Notes: generated by a model from the sequence alone, not told the origin. DNA of 64,000 nucleotides from an uncultured Paracoccaceae bacterium (GCA_905182105.1 CAJJAR010000010.1:1-64000); one strand, 5' to 3'; positions 8,823 to 18,241 are shown, counted from the stretch's first letter. Numbers and translations: made by a program.

Positions 8823-9611
8823 CTATTGCTGGCGCACAATTTTCGCCAACTGCTCAAACAATGGCTCGTTAGCGCAGATGATTTCGCCGTCTTCCACAAT
8901 GTTACCATTGGGGTTCAACGGTTCAACCAAACCACCCGCTTCACGAACGATCAACGAACCAGCTGCGATATCCCATGATTGCAAGCGACGCTCCCAGTAA
9001 CCGTCATAGCGACCAGCGGCGACATATGCCAAATCAAGCGATGCAGCACCCCAACGGCGAACACCAGCAACGACTGGCATCAAGCGGGCCAATTCACGTA
9101 ATGTCAGCGGTAGGTCAGAGCGGCCAGCAAATGGGAGTCCTGTTGAGAAGACAGATTCGATCAACTTATGACGGCCAGACACGCGCATGCGTGTGTCATT
9201 CATCCAAGCGCCTGCACCTTTTTCAGCAACGAACATCTCTTCTTTTGCTGGGTCAAATACAACGCCTGCAACGATTTGGCCTTTGTGCTCTAACGCAATA
9301 GAAACGGCCCAGTGCGGAAGGCCGTGCAAAAAGTTCGTGGTGCCGTCAAGTGGGTCAACAATCCAACGACGTGTAGGATCGGCCCCTCCTTCTCCACCGC
9401 CTTCTTCGGCTAACCAGCCGTAAGTTGGGCGCGCGCCCATCAATTCGTCTTTGATCACCTTTTCAGCAGCGATATCCGCCTTGGAAACAAAGTCACCTGC
9501 ACCCTTTGATGAAACCTGTAGGTTTTCAACTTCGCGGAAGTCTTTGACCAAGGAACGGCCAGCCTTACGGGCGGCTTTAATCATGATATTGAGGTTCGCG
9601 CTGCCGATCAT
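8823..9611 (-). CDS. suhB: Inositol monophosphatase family protein (SuhB)
   Basis: Mg-dependent, lithium-sensitive type phosphatase of 262 residues that removes phosphate from inositol monophosphate or related sugars. Metal-binding motifs are in place: E69/E70 (WLAEEGG), D86-x-x-D89-G-T (DPLDGTTNF) and D214 (WDIAAGSLIVREAGG). A ribosome site GGAG lies eight bases before the ATG. In many bacteria SuhB also affects rRNA transcription, but nothing here shows which role applies. The gene stands alone with its own terminator. Confidence 0.92.
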   Translation of the reverse strand: MIGSANLNIMIKAARKAGRSLVKDFREVENLQVSSKGAGDFVSKADIAAEKVIKDELMGARPTYGWLAEEGGGEGGADPTRRWIVDPLDGTTNFLHGLPHWAVSIALEHKGQIVAGVVFDPAKEEMFVAEKGAGAWMNDTRMRVSGRHKLIESVFSTGLPFAGRSDLPLTLRELARLMPVVAGVRRWGAASLDLAYVAAGRYDGYWERRLQSWDIAAGSLIVREAGGLVEPLNPNGNIVEDGEIICANEPLFEQLAKIVRQQ

Positions 9612-9804
9612 GGCGGGTACTCCAGTGAGGATTAAGCCCGCGCTATACGCCCTACATTGGCACTTGCCAAGAGGGAAGCGCGGTGAACCCCACCTGAAAT
9701 AGCGCCCTGTGGAAGCTCTTTAGATCAGCAGCATTACTGGGATAGAAAAATTCAGCTTTTAATCTGCCTTTACATTGCAGGCTTCGTCACGTCGTATCGC
9801 CGCC

Positions 9805-10392
9805 ATGAGTGCATCATTTCCCCTTATTCTCTTCGTTTTAGTCGGGTTGTTTTCGCCCGGGCCAAACGTCGTGATGTTAACGGCCTCTGGCGCGCGGTTT
9901 GGCTTTCGCGCGACACTGCCACATCTGCTGGGTGTCCCGATTGGAACAGGTCTGTTGGGTGCGATCAGTGGGCTAGGTTTGGGGACTATTCTACTCACCG
10001 CACCAACCTTGAAGTTCACATTTCAAATCATCGCTGCACTATGGATTTTATGGCTGGCCTTTCGTACGGCCCAAGCAGGACGTGCAGCTAAGTCGGAAGA
10101 CCGTGGGCGTCCGTTTCGATTTCACGAAGCGATTCTATTTCAAGCGGTCAATCCAAAGGTTTGGGCCATAGCACTCGCCGCGTCCGCAGGCTTTGGCATG
10201 GGCCTTTCTACACCGCTTGAAGCATTCAGATTGTTCATTGTATTCAGCACCATCAATTTGGCCGTTTGCCTGTTTTGGACCAGCATTGGGCATATGCTAT
10301 CGTCGACCCTCAACGATCCAAAGGTTTGGCGCATTTTCATGACAACAATGGCCGCTCTCATGGCGGCCACAGTGGTTATGATATTCGCCTAA
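9805..10392 (+). CDS. LysE/RhtB-family amino acid exporter
   Basis: Inner-membrane exporter of 195 residues with about six hydrophobic helices. The family signature FSPGPNVVMLTASGARFG is at about residues 15-32, followed by GVPIGTGLLGAISGLGLG. Family members export amino acids or related small molecules; substrate cannot be inferred. I chose the ATG at 9805 because the protein then begins with the first membrane helix; a TTG ten codons earlier is possible. The stop codon overlaps the convergent metR stop by four bases (CTAA). Confidence 0.88.
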   Translation: MSASFPLILFVLVGLFSPGPNVVMLTASGARFGFRATLPHLLGVPIGTGLLGAISGLGLGTILLTAPTLKFTFQIIAALWILWLAFRTAQAGRAAKSEDRGRPFRFHEAILFQAVNPKVWAIALAASAGFGMGLSTPLEAFRLFIVFSTINLAVCLFWTSIGHMLSSTLNDPKVWRIFMTTMAALMAATVVMIFA

Positions 10393-11294
10393 GCATCCTG
10401 CAGTTTGCGCGCCTCAATTCGGGCTAGCTCAATCAATCGCTGCATATAAGGCTTATCGCGTTCTTCGCTGCGGATCGCGGCATAGAGGCGACGGGTTAGT
10501 CCATTCTTGGTTAAAGGTCGCGTCACATAATCAGAGCTGTATTTAACCTCGCGCACGACCCAATCTGGCAGCACCGAAACACCCCGATTGGAAGCGACCA
10601 ATAGCAAAATCACTGCCGTGAGCTCTGCTTGACGCACAGCTGCAGGTTCAACCTTGGCTGGGATCAAAAGTTGGCTAAAAACATCAAGTCGAGACCGTTC
10701 AACGGGGTAAGTTATGAGCGTCTCCCCCCGAAAGTCCGAAGCCTCAATATATTCTTTTTGGGCAAGAGGGTGATCTTTGGACGCAACAAAAACCGGTGCA
10801 TAATCAAATAGTTCAATAAACTCGACTCCCGCAATTTCTTCAGGGTCCGACGATACAACCAGATCCACTTCTTCTTTCATCAAAGCGGGCAACGCGTCAA
10901 AAGCGAGGCCAGGCCGAATATCGACATCCACGTCCGCCCAGTCCCGACGGAAGTGTTCCAAAACTGGAAATAACCATTCAAAACACGCATGACACTCAAT
11001 CGCGATGTGCATGCGGCCAGAATGACCATTACGCAAACCGGTGAACTCAGCCACTGTTGCTTCGATTTGTGGCAAAACCTGTTCTGCCAATCGCAGCAGA
11101 CGTGTCCCAGCAGCCGATAGTTTCAGCGGTTTTGAGCGGCGCACGAACAGTTCAACCCCTGCCTGATCCTCAAGTCCCTTCACCTGATGGCTCAGCGCAC
11201 TTTGTGTTGTATTCAGCAGATCAGCGGCCTTTGCCAGTCCACCCGCTTCATGGATTGCTTTGATCGTGCGGAGGTGGCGAAACTCTATATGCAT
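10389..11294 (-). CDS. metR: LysR-family regulator MetR
   Basis: Transcription factor of 301 residues with an N-terminal winged helix (residues about 3-62, HEAGGLAKAADLLNTTQSAL) and a C-terminal effector domain. It is divergent from metF, the arrangement known for MetR, which responds to homocysteine and controls methionine synthesis genes. I chose the ATG at 11294 (MHIEFRHLRTIKAIHEAGG) because this matches known MetR N-termini. The longer in-frame start at 11336 would put the coding region over the operator. Confidence 0.88.
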   Translation of the reverse strand: MHIEFRHLRTIKAIHEAGGLAKAADLLNTTQSALSHQVKGLEDQAGVELFVRRSKPLKLSAAGTRLLRLAEQVLPQIEATVAEFTGLRNGHSGRMHIAIECHACFEWLFPVLEHFRRDWADVDVDIRPGLAFDALPALMKEEVDLVVSSDPEEIAGVEFIELFDYAPVFVASKDHPLAQKEYIEASDFRGETLITYPVERSRLDVFSQLLIPAKVEPAAVRQAELTAVILLLVASNRGVSVLPDWVVREVKYSSDYVTRPLTKNGLTRRLYAAIRSEERDKPYMQRLIELARIEARKLQDA

Positions 11295-11321
11295 ACGAAA
11301 CTCATAATTATCTTGAATGTT

Positions 11322-11336
11322 ATGAATTTGTTTCAT
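11322..11336. promoter_or_regulatory. MetR operator between metR and metF
   Basis: ATGAATTTGTTTCAT has perfect five-base arms and contains TGAA-N5-TTCA, the consensus described for enterobacterial MetR. It lies 40 bases before the metF start and 28 bases before the chosen metR start, well placed for activation of metF and autoregulation of metR. Confidence 0.75.
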
Positions 11337-11375
11337 GTTTTGATTTCTGCGACAAGGGCAAAAAAGGAGAGACCA

Positions 11376-12242
11376 ATGCCTGTGCCATCCGTTTCGTTTG
11401 AAGTGTTCCCCCCGAAATCCATCGATGCTTCCTTCCGGCTATGGGACACAGCACAGGTTCTCGCTCCCCTTGGCCCACGCTTCTTTTCCGTGACTTATGG
11501 TGCTGGCGGTTCTGATCAAAATCTAACACATGATGCGGCTGAAACGCTGCACCGCACATCTGGCCACCGTGTTGCGGCCCACCTCACATGCGTGGGCGCG
11601 ACCAAAGGCGACGTTATGGAAACAGCCAACAAATTTGCGGATGCAGGCATTACAGATATCGTGGCATTGCGCGGAGATCCGTCCAAAGGCGACACCGAAT
11701 TCAGGCCGCATGCTGATGGCTTCGAAGACAGCTGTGCCTTGATCACGGCCCTTGCAAAGACGGACCGTTTCAATATCCGCGTTGGCGCGTACCCTGATGT
11801 TCACCCAGACGCCGCATCCTCCAAGCAAAACATTGATTGGCTGAAGGCCAAGATCGACACAGGTGCCTGTGAGGCATTGACCCAATTCTTCTTTGAGGCT
11901 GATGGCTTCCTTCGTTTCCGCGATGCTTGTGCGGATGCTGGGATCACAGCTCCAATTACGCCCGGGATCTTACCCATCACAAACTGGAACAGCGCCCGCA
12001 AGTTTGCCCAAAAATGCGGTGCATACATTCCTGACGAGCTGGCCCAGACCTTTGACAAAGCCACGCGTGATGGCCGGTTGGATCTTTTGTCAGTCGCTCA
12101 ATGCACAGAGTTGTGTGATGATCTACTAAATGAGGGTGTTAGCGACTTGCACTTTTATACACTCAACCGTCCCGACCTAACGCGCGATGTGTGCCATGCT
12201 TTGGGGGTCACACGGTCCCACAGCATTCGCAACGTGGCGTAA
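11376..12242 (+). CDS. metF: Methylenetetrahydrofolate reductase (MetF family)
   Basis: Reduces 5,10-methylene-THF to 5-methyl-THF, the methyl donor for methionine synthesis, using FAD. The 288-residue TIM-barrel protein begins MPVPSVSFEVFPPKS, with the conserved FEVFPP motif and the later VTYGAGGSD, HLTC and ALRGD motifs. C-terminal features include TQFFFEADGFLRF and PGILPI. The start is fixed by AAGGAGAG four bases before the ATG; the open frame further upstream runs back through the operator and into metR. Regulation by MetR is inferred from the operator. Confidence 0.95.
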   Translation: MPVPSVSFEVFPPKSIDASFRLWDTAQVLAPLGPRFFSVTYGAGGSDQNLTHDAAETLHRTSGHRVAAHLTCVGATKGDVMETANKFADAGITDIVALRGDPSKGDTEFRPHADGFEDSCALITALAKTDRFNIRVGAYPDVHPDAASSKQNIDWLKAKIDTGACEALTQFFFEADGFLRFRDACADAGITAPITPGILPITNWNSARKFAQKCGAYIPDELAQTFDKATRDGRLDLLSVAQCTELCDDLLNEGVSDLHFYTLNRPDLTRDVCHALGVTRSHSIRNVA

Positions 12243-12305
12243 CACTTGCTGTGATCTTAGCGGGTTTTTAGCGTTAAGGTAGCGAAACGCCCGATGGAGG
12301 CACCA

Positions 12306-12794
12306 ATGGTTACACCTGCGCAAACCACTGCTGATCTGCTTAAATTAGATGAAATTTTGGCCATGTCTGGCCTGGAATTCATGCAAGGTATTTTGGACGG
12401 CGCACACCCTGGACCACCCATTGGTGACACAATGGGGTATTCGTTGTTTGAAGTATCGGACGGCCGCGTGGTATTTCGCGGCGTTCCAGAATTCAACGTG
12501 ACCAACCCAATGGGCACGGTTCACGGTGGTTGGTATGGAACATTGCTAGATAGCTCTATGGCCTGCGCCGTCATGACACGCGTGCCGCGCGGCTCTGTCT
12601 ACACCACTCTAGAATACAAAATTAACATCACCCGTCCTATCCCATTGGGCATGGCGATTGATTGTATCGGCACAGTTGATCATGCAGGACGCTCAACTGG
12701 CGTGGCCTCTGGTGAAATTCGGGGTGTTGAAGATGGTAAACTATATGCCACCGGTTCAACGACATGCATCATCATGTCGATCAACAAACCCTAA
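12306..12794 (+). CDS. PaaI-family hotdog-fold thioesterase
   Basis: Cytoplasmic acyl-CoA thioesterase-like protein of 162 residues. The hotdog signature is NPMGTVHGGWYGTLLDSSM, containing the HGG motif; later, a strand-rich half reads LEYKINITRPIPLG and GVASGEIRGVEDGKLYATGS. GGAGG at 12296-12300 places the start at the ATG 12306, not at the ATG at 12294, which overlaps the ribosome site. Its stop overlaps the stop of the convergent DUF2235 gene by four bases. Substrate unknown. Confidence 0.85.
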   Translation: MVTPAQTTADLLKLDEILAMSGLEFMQGILDGAHPGPPIGDTMGYSLFEVSDGRVVFRGVPEFNVTNPMGTVHGGWYGTLLDSSMACAVMTRVPRGSVYTTLEYKINITRPIPLGMAIDCIGTVDHAGRSTGVASGEIRGVEDGKLYATGSTTCIIMSINKP

Positions 12795-13870
12795 CCGCAT
12801 AATTTTGAAAGCCATTTGTACCAAAGCGCGGGTTCTTCGGCTGGGGCCTGTGCGACACTTGGATGAATCGTCTCAGACAGATCAGCACCGATAATGCGAG
12901 ACTTGCGATTGATAAAGACACGGCCATAACCCGTCCAAGTGCCACGCGCAGGGGCTTTGGGGTCCTGAAAAAAACGATCCTGCCAACCTGCTGGCAAATC
13001 CAGCCCATGCTTCTCAGCCTTCTCCAATATCCAAACCAGTGGAATATTTGAGAGTGGGCGCACCTGCGGCATGCCACCAAGCTCACCACCAACGTCCCCA
13101 TGGGCACCACGAAACCACATCTGTTCCATATGGCCATTCCAACTGTCGTTCGTTGCCCACAAAACGGGGCTGTACACCACACGTGTCTCATCATAGGCCA
13201 ACGCATGATATCCATTTTGAACTGATGGTCCTAAAACGTGACTGTGAAACGCATGTTTGGCGACACTTAAGCGCCATAGCACCGGCGCGTTCAAACCCAA
13301 TGATTTTACGGTATCCCAGACACCAATCATTCTAATCTTCACTTCAGAGTGACAGTACGCCTTACTGAACCGCTTGGCTGAACCACTTTGCGGAGCGTGG
13401 CGATAGTGTCGATAGGCATCACGAATTCGGCGTTGGGTCGCTTGATCGCTGTGCAACAACCCTACCATGTCAATCACACCTGCCAATGAACGGACTGCAT
13501 AGGCACCACGCGAGAAACCAAGCAAGATAACCTTGTCGCCAGTACGATAGCGCGATGCAAGATAGCCATAAGCGCGGCAAATTTGGTGGTTGATACCACG
13601 CCCCATCAACACATCGCCTGGACGACGCCAATTGGACCACTGCAATCCGTGTTCATAAAAAACTGAAATATCACCATCCAGTTCGGCCAGCATTTTATAG
13701 CTAAGACCTGCATTGGTCTCATGCCCTTCTGCCAACGTGGACATGGTGCCGTCAATGATAATAACATGGGTCGTTGATCCACGTTTGCGTGGCAAAACCT
13801 CTGGTGTGGCCCGTCCAAAACGCGCCATCAGCCACCGCGTGATACGTTTATTTAGTGACGGCAGGCGCAT
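12791..13870 (-). CDS. DUF2235 alpha/beta-hydrolase-like protein
   Basis: Protein of 359 residues of the DUF2235 family, which includes phospholipase effectors such as Tle1 but also many housekeeping proteins. The family core is visible: HVIIIDGT near residue 35, GRGI, and the nucleophile elbow GFSRGAYAVRSLAG. A VWDTV segment (IGVWDTVKSLG) and later HGDVGGELGGMPQV supply the expected acid and histidine regions. No secretion-system genes are in the window, so an effector role is not supported. The start overlaps the end of the upstream molybdenum enzyme gene by 23 bases, suggesting coupling. Actual substrate unknown. Confidence 0.8.
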   Translation of the reverse strand: MRLPSLNKRITRWLMARFGRATPEVLPRKRGSTTHVIIIDGTMSTLAEGHETNAGLSYKMLAELDGDISVFYEHGLQWSNWRRPGDVLMGRGINHQICRAYGYLASRYRTGDKVILLGFSRGAYAVRSLAGVIDMVGLLHSDQATQRRIRDAYRHYRHAPQSGSAKRFSKAYCHSEVKIRMIGVWDTVKSLGLNAPVLWRLSVAKHAFHSHVLGPSVQNGYHALAYDETRVVYSPVLWATNDSWNGHMEQMWFRGAHGDVGGELGGMPQVRPLSNIPLVWILEKAEKHGLDLPAGWQDRFFQDPKAPARGTWTGYGRVFINRKSRIIGADLSETIHPSVAQAPAEEPALWYKWLSKLCG

Positions 13871-16145
13871 CTCGCAGCAGTTTCCAAACTTTATGCGGGG
13901 TGAAAGGCATATCTGCCTGTCGGACCCCGTGATCCCACAGCGCATCTTGAACAGCGTTTGCTACCGCGGCCAAAGCACCAACAGTCCCAGCCTCGCCACA
14001 CCCTTTCATGCCCATGACGTTGGCCGTTGAAGGGACAGGAACCGAAGTGAAACTAATTTGCGGCACATCATCTGCGCGAGGCATGGCATAATCCATAAAG
14101 GTCGCGGTGAGCAACTGCCCGTCTTCATCATAAACAACATGTTCTGTCAGAGCCTGCCCGATACCTTGAACGACACCACCGTGAACTTGACCTTCGGCCA
14201 GCACAGGATTGATCAGGTTCCCAAAATCATCGACCACGAAATAACGATCAGTGGTAACAACACCCGTGTCAGGATCAATCACAACTTCGCAAACATGTGC
14301 GCCATTTGGAAAGCTGCGCGCCTCTAGTTTCACGTGCTCTTCGTGCTCAAGAAGATCACTGCGCCCAGCTACGCGAGCCATATCTGCGACCTCAAGCATA
14401 GTTGGCGTCAGGTTTGATCCCTCAGCGCGGAAGCGTTCATCGTCAAAACTGATTTCAGCCGCATCAACACCCATTTCATCGGACAAGAATGCTGTGAACT
14501 TTTCCGTCATCGTCGCAACGGTAACCAACGTGGCATTGTTCTGTACAGTGACGGAACGCGATCCGCCCGTGCCGCCACCCTTTTTGATCAAGTCGCTGTC
14601 GCCTTGGATGACGTAAATCAAATCCGCAGGGATGCCTGTTTGGTCGCTTAAAAACTGTGCATAGACCGTTTCGTGCCCCTGCCCGCCTGATTGCGTGCCA
14701 ACTAGAATATGAACTGTCTCATCGTCGTTGAACACAACCTTGGTTGTTTCATCCGGCGCACCCAAAATGCTTTCGATATAATAGCAAATACCATAGCCGC
14801 GCAGCAGCCCATTAGCCTCATCGGCAGTACGACGCGCGGCAAAACAATCAGCATCAGCAACCTCAGCGGCGCGGGTTAGCAATAGGTCAAAGTTACCCAC
14901 ATCATAGGTCTCACCAGTGGCCGCCAGATATGGAAACTGATTGGGTTTGATAAAGTTGCGGCGGCGCAATTCCCATGGATCAATACTCAGTTCACGTGCC
15001 GCACGGTCCATGACACGTTCTAGCACATAGATCGCCTCAGGACGCCCAGCACCGCGATATGCATCAACCTGTGTGGTGTTGGTAAAGTAACCATTCACAC
15101 TTAGATACGTGTCCTGCACATCATAAACGCCCATTAAAACACGACTAAACAATTGTGTTTGGATCGGTTGCGCAAACTGCGAATTATAAGCACCAAGATT
15201 AATATTGGAATGCACACGATACGCGATTATCTTGTGATTTTCGTCAAATGCCAATTCTGCCAAAGACGTCAAATCGCGCCCTGCATTGTCAGACAGCATC
15301 GCTTCTGTACGCTCAGACATCCAACGCACTGGACGCCCCAAAATACGCGCAGCTTGGGCAACGCTGAATGGTTCGGGATAACCCATACCTTTCATCCCAA
15401 AACCGCCCCCCGTATCAGGATTGGTCACGTGAACATCATCAGGTTCCAGACCAAATGCTGCAGTCATCTGGGTCTTGTTCACCCAAACACCCTGACCGTT
15501 GATTGCAACGTGAAGGCGGTCATCTTCCCAATATGAATAACAGCCGCGTGGCTCCATTGAGTTGACGATAATGCGGTTATCGCCAACATCTAGGCTGACG
15601 ACATGTGCCGCTTTCTCAAACGCTGCATTGGTTGCTACCTCGTCACCCATACCCCAGTCAAACGCGACGTTGTCGGGTGCTGTTTCATGCAGGGTTTCAC
15701 CGCCCGCTTTAAGGTCCATCTTTGCAGGCAGTTCGTCATAATCCAGCACAATCAATTCAGCTGCATCACGCGCTTGGACCAACGTATCTGCAATCACAGC
15801 AACAATCGGCTCACCAACAAAACGCAAGCGATCTTTGGCCAGCATCGTGCGGCTGGTCGCAGCGCCTTGGCTTCCATCACGGTTCTTTATAAGAACCGCA
15901 GCCATTTCTAGGTTCATGCCTGCTGCTTCAAGGTCAGCACAGGTTAGCACCGCGTGAACACCTTCGGCTTCGCGCGCATTATCTACATTAAGTTTGGCAA
16001 TAACGGCATGCGCTACTGGAGAGCGGAAAAAGAATGCGTTCAATGCATCGGCAGGCGCGATGTCATCCACATAGCGGCCCTTCCCGACCAGAAAGCGCAC
16101 ATCTTCGACCCGTTTAACCGGTTGGCTTTTTCCGAACTTTTCCAT
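13848..16145 (-). CDS. Xanthine/CO dehydrogenase-type molybdopterin-binding large subunit (form II CoxL-like)
   Basis: Molybdenum hydroxylase large subunit, 765 residues. Family motifs include EDVRFLVGKGRYVDDI at the N-terminus, GGGFGMKG, the active-site loop AYRGAGRPEA, VGTQSGGQGHETV and the C-terminal MKGCGEAGTVGA, with glutamate as general base. The AYRGAGR loop is that of form II CoxL-like enzymes; true aerobic CO dehydrogenases carry AYxCSFR, so carbon monoxide oxidation should not be inferred. The FAD (CoxM) and iron-sulfur (CoxS) subunits are absent nearby, so partners must be elsewhere. GGGAG seven bases before the ATG fixes the start. Confidence 0.88.
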   Translation of the reverse strand: MEKFGKSQPVKRVEDVRFLVGKGRYVDDIAPADALNAFFFRSPVAHAVIAKLNVDNAREAEGVHAVLTCADLEAAGMNLEMAAVLIKNRDGSQGAATSRTMLAKDRLRFVGEPIVAVIADTLVQARDAAELIVLDYDELPAKMDLKAGGETLHETAPDNVAFDWGMGDEVATNAAFEKAAHVVSLDVGDNRIIVNSMEPRGCYSYWEDDRLHVAINGQGVWVNKTQMTAAFGLEPDDVHVTNPDTGGGFGMKGMGYPEPFSVAQAARILGRPVRWMSERTEAMLSDNAGRDLTSLAELAFDENHKIIAYRVHSNINLGAYNSQFAQPIQTQLFSRVLMGVYDVQDTYLSVNGYFTNTTQVDAYRGAGRPEAIYVLERVMDRAARELSIDPWELRRRNFIKPNQFPYLAATGETYDVGNFDLLLTRAAEVADADCFAARRTADEANGLLRGYGICYYIESILGAPDETTKVVFNDDETVHILVGTQSGGQGHETVYAQFLSDQTGIPADLIYVIQGDSDLIKKGGGTGGSRSVTVQNNATLVTVATMTEKFTAFLSDEMGVDAAEISFDDERFRAEGSNLTPTMLEVADMARVAGRSDLLEHEEHVKLEARSFPNGAHVCEVVIDPDTGVVTTDRYFVVDDFGNLINPVLAEGQVHGGVVQGIGQALTEHVVYDEDGQLLTATFMDYAMPRADDVPQISFTSVPVPSTANVMGMKGCGEAGTVGALAAVANAVQDALWDHGVRQADMPFTPHKVWKLLRDAPAVTK

Positions 16146-16359
16146 GCGTCTGCTCCCAAGCAAATGAACTTTCAAAAATGGACACTAGCGACGTGCGCTG
16201 ACATGTCTAGCACCAACCCCCAATTCTCAGGTGTGACGTTTAGTATCTTCAGTGCACATGGGATTTTAGGCAATCTTGCGACCCGCATCCTCGACAAGAA
16301 AATGGCTTGCACTGGTACGCCAGGGCAGCCAAAGTACGGCCAACAAAAGGATCAAGCGC

Positions 16360-16968
16360 ATGAATAAAACGGTAAATTTCACCCAGATGAAAGATGGCAC
16401 TGCCGAAGAATATGCGTTTCTTACTAAAAATGAGACTGAGCACGCCAAAGGCACGGCTGACAAACTTCTTCAGGCACTTGTGAATTTGGACGAGGGGTTA
16501 TCAGGTTACAAGATCACACGCCTTGGTCACTCAATACAATCTGCCACCCGGGCATGGCGCGATGGGGCGGATATTGATTGGGTTGTTTGCGCGTTACTAC
16601 ACGACATCGGCGACATCTATGCCCCCTATAATCACGACGAATACGCAGCCGCCATATTGCGCCCCTTTGTACGCGAACAATGCAGCTGGTGCGTCCAAGC
16701 GCATGGGGATTTTCAGATGGTTTACTATGGACACCACGTTGGCGGGAACCCGAACAAGAGAGACCAATTCACAGGTCACATCTATTTCGATGATTGTGCG
16801 TTGTTTTGCGAACGCTGGGATCAATCAAGCTTTGACCCTGACTACGACACTTTATCGATCGACTTTTTCGCGCCAATGGTGCGCGAGGTCTTTGCGCGCC
16901 AGGCCTATGACCCAGACGTTATTCGCACGGGTGAACGCGCGCCTCTAATGACAGAGGCCCGCGCTTAA
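16360..16968 (+). CDS. HD-domain protein resembling PhnZ/MIOX-type diiron oxygenases
   Basis: Protein of 202 residues with an HD-domain metal site: H57 in LGHSIQ, H81-D82 in ALLHDIGD, H92 in YNHDEYAA, H115 in QAHGD, H125/H126 in YYGHHVGG and D144/D145 in HIYFDDC. The H-x-x-Q spacing (HSIQ) plus the order of the ligands resembles PhnZ and TmpB, mixed-valence diiron oxygenases that cleave hydroxylated phosphonates, and more distantly myo-inositol oxygenase. It may therefore be an oxygenase and not a phosphohydrolase, but no phosphonate genes lie nearby. The ribosome site AAGGA is about nine bases upstream. Confidence 0.7.
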   Translation: MNKTVNFTQMKDGTAEEYAFLTKNETEHAKGTADKLLQALVNLDEGLSGYKITRLGHSIQSATRAWRDGADIDWVVCALLHDIGDIYAPYNHDEYAAAILRPFVREQCSWCVQAHGDFQMVYYGHHVGGNPNKRDQFTGHIYFDDCALFCERWDQSSFDPDYDTLSIDFFAPMVREVFARQAYDPDVIRTGERAPLMTEARA

Positions 16969-16973
16969 ATCGT

Positions 16974-18197
16974 TTAAAAGAACGCTTGAATACCCGTTTG
17001 GGCACGGCCCAAGATCAAGGCATGCACATCATGTGTACCCTCATAGGTGTTCACGGTCTCTAGGTTCATCATGTGACGCATCACTTGGAATTCGCCGCTG
17101 ATGCCATTGCCACCGTGCATGTCGCGCGACATGCGCGCGATATCGAGTGCCTTACCACAGTTGTTGCGCTTAATGATCGAGATCATTTCAGGGGCAGCAT
17201 TCGCTTCGTCCATAAGGCGGCCAACCTGCAATGCGCCCTGAAGGCCCAGTGAAATCTCGGTTTGCATGTCTGCCAATTTCTTCTGGAACAATTGCGTACC
17301 AGCCAGCGGCTTGTTAAACTGCTTCCTGTCCAACCCGTACTGACGTGCCGCATGCCAGCAGAATTCTGCAGCGCCCATCGCGCCCCACGCTATACCGTAA
17401 CGTGCACGATTTAAACAGCCAAACGGGCCTTTAAGACCCTGCACATTCGGCAACAAAGCATCTTCGCCAACCTCAACGCCTTCCATCACAATTTCCCCTG
17501 TAATGGATGCACGTAACGAAAGTTTATTACCGATTTTAGGCGCAGACAGCCCCTTCATTCCTTTTTCCAGAACAAAACCACGGATCTTGCCACCATGTTC
17601 CTCTGACTTTGCCCAAACCACGAATACATCCGCGATTGGCGCGTTTGAGATCCACATTTTGGAGCCGCTGATGACGTAACCACTGTCGGTTTTCTTGGCC
17701 ACTGTTTTCATGCCTGCAGGGTCACTGCCCGCGTCAGGTTCGGTCAAGCCAAAGCAACCGACCCATTCGCCCGACGCCAGTTTAGGCAAATACTTGCGGC
17801 GTTGCTCTTCTGAACCGTAGGCATAGATCGGATAGATCACGAGACTGGATTGCACGGACATCATGGAGCGATAACCACTATCGATCCGCTCCACCTCACG
17901 GGCAACAAGCCCGTAGCTGACGTAGGACCCACCTAGGCCGCCATATTCTTCTGGCAGAGTTACGCCCAGCAGACCCATCTCGCCCATCTCTGAAAAAATG
18001 CTTCTGTCTGTTACTTCATTGGCGAAGGCATCGATTACGCGGGGTGCCAGTTTTTCTGATGCATAAGCTGCGGCTGATGCTTGAATCATCCGCTCATCTT
18101 CGCTGAGCTGACCGCTTAGGCGGAATGCATCAGCCCAATCAAACGATCCAAGATCTGGCTTATCCTTGGCTTTAAGACCCTTTTGTTCTGCACTCAT
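16974..18197 (-). CDS. gcdH: Glutaryl-CoA dehydrogenase (acyl-CoA dehydrogenase family)
   Basis: FAD enzyme of 407 residues that oxidises and decarboxylates glutaryl-CoA to crotonyl-CoA in lysine, tryptophan and aromatic breakdown. Recognisable motifs are [44 protein letters not shown] and the C-terminal catalytic segment [15 protein letters not shown] with E386. The [13 protein letters not shown] and VNTYEGTHD segments are typical of GcdH over general acyl-CoA dehydrogenases. The ATG at 18197 follows AAAGG at about nine bases; an ATG six codons earlier is less likely. The divergent LysR gene is the probable regulator. Confidence 0.93.
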   Translation of the reverse strand: MSAEQKGLKAKDKPDLGSFDWADAFRLSGQLSEDERMIQASAAAYASEKLAPRVIDAFANEVTDRSIFSEMGEMGLLGVTLPEEYGGLGGSYVSYGLVAREVERIDSGYRSMMSVQSSLVIYPIYAYGSEEQRRKYLPKLASGEWVGCFGLTEPDAGSDPAGMKTVAKKTDSGYVISGSKMWISNAPIADVFVVWAKSEEHGGKIRGFVLEKGMKGLSAPKIGNKLSLRASITGEIVMEGVEVGEDALLPNVQGLKGPFGCLNRARYGIAWGAMGAAEFCWHAARQYGLDRKQFNKPLAGTQLFQKKLADMQTEISLGLQGALQVGRLMDEANAAPEMISIIKRNNCGKALDIARMSRDMHGGNGISGEFQVMRHMMNLETVNTYEGTHDVHALILGRAQTGIQAFF

Positions 18198-18211
18198 TTG
18201 ACGCGCCTTTC

Positions 18212-18241
18212 GCAATATTTATGATTTAACCTCTATATTGC
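18212..18241. promoter_or_regulatory. Inverted repeat between gcdH and its LysR regulator
   Basis: GCAATAT at 18212-18218 and ATATTGC at 18235-18241 are perfect seven-base arms 16 bases apart, within the 104-base divergent intergenic region. A LysR binding site is expected here. The identity of the binder is inference. Confidence 0.4.

Noticed and set aside
12791-13870. Type VI secretion phospholipase effector
   Set aside because: DUF2235 alone is not enough; there is no VgrG, PAAR, immunity or T6SS gene nearby.
13848-16145. Aerobic carbon monoxide dehydrogenase large subunit
   Set aside because: The active-site loop is AYRGAGR, not the AYxCSFR of true CoxL, and CoxM and CoxS are not adjacent.
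15954-16367. Gene upstream of the HD protein on the plus strand
   Set aside because: Most of the open frame is antisense to the molybdenum subunit gene; the 54-codon free part has no ribosome site and no recognisable family.
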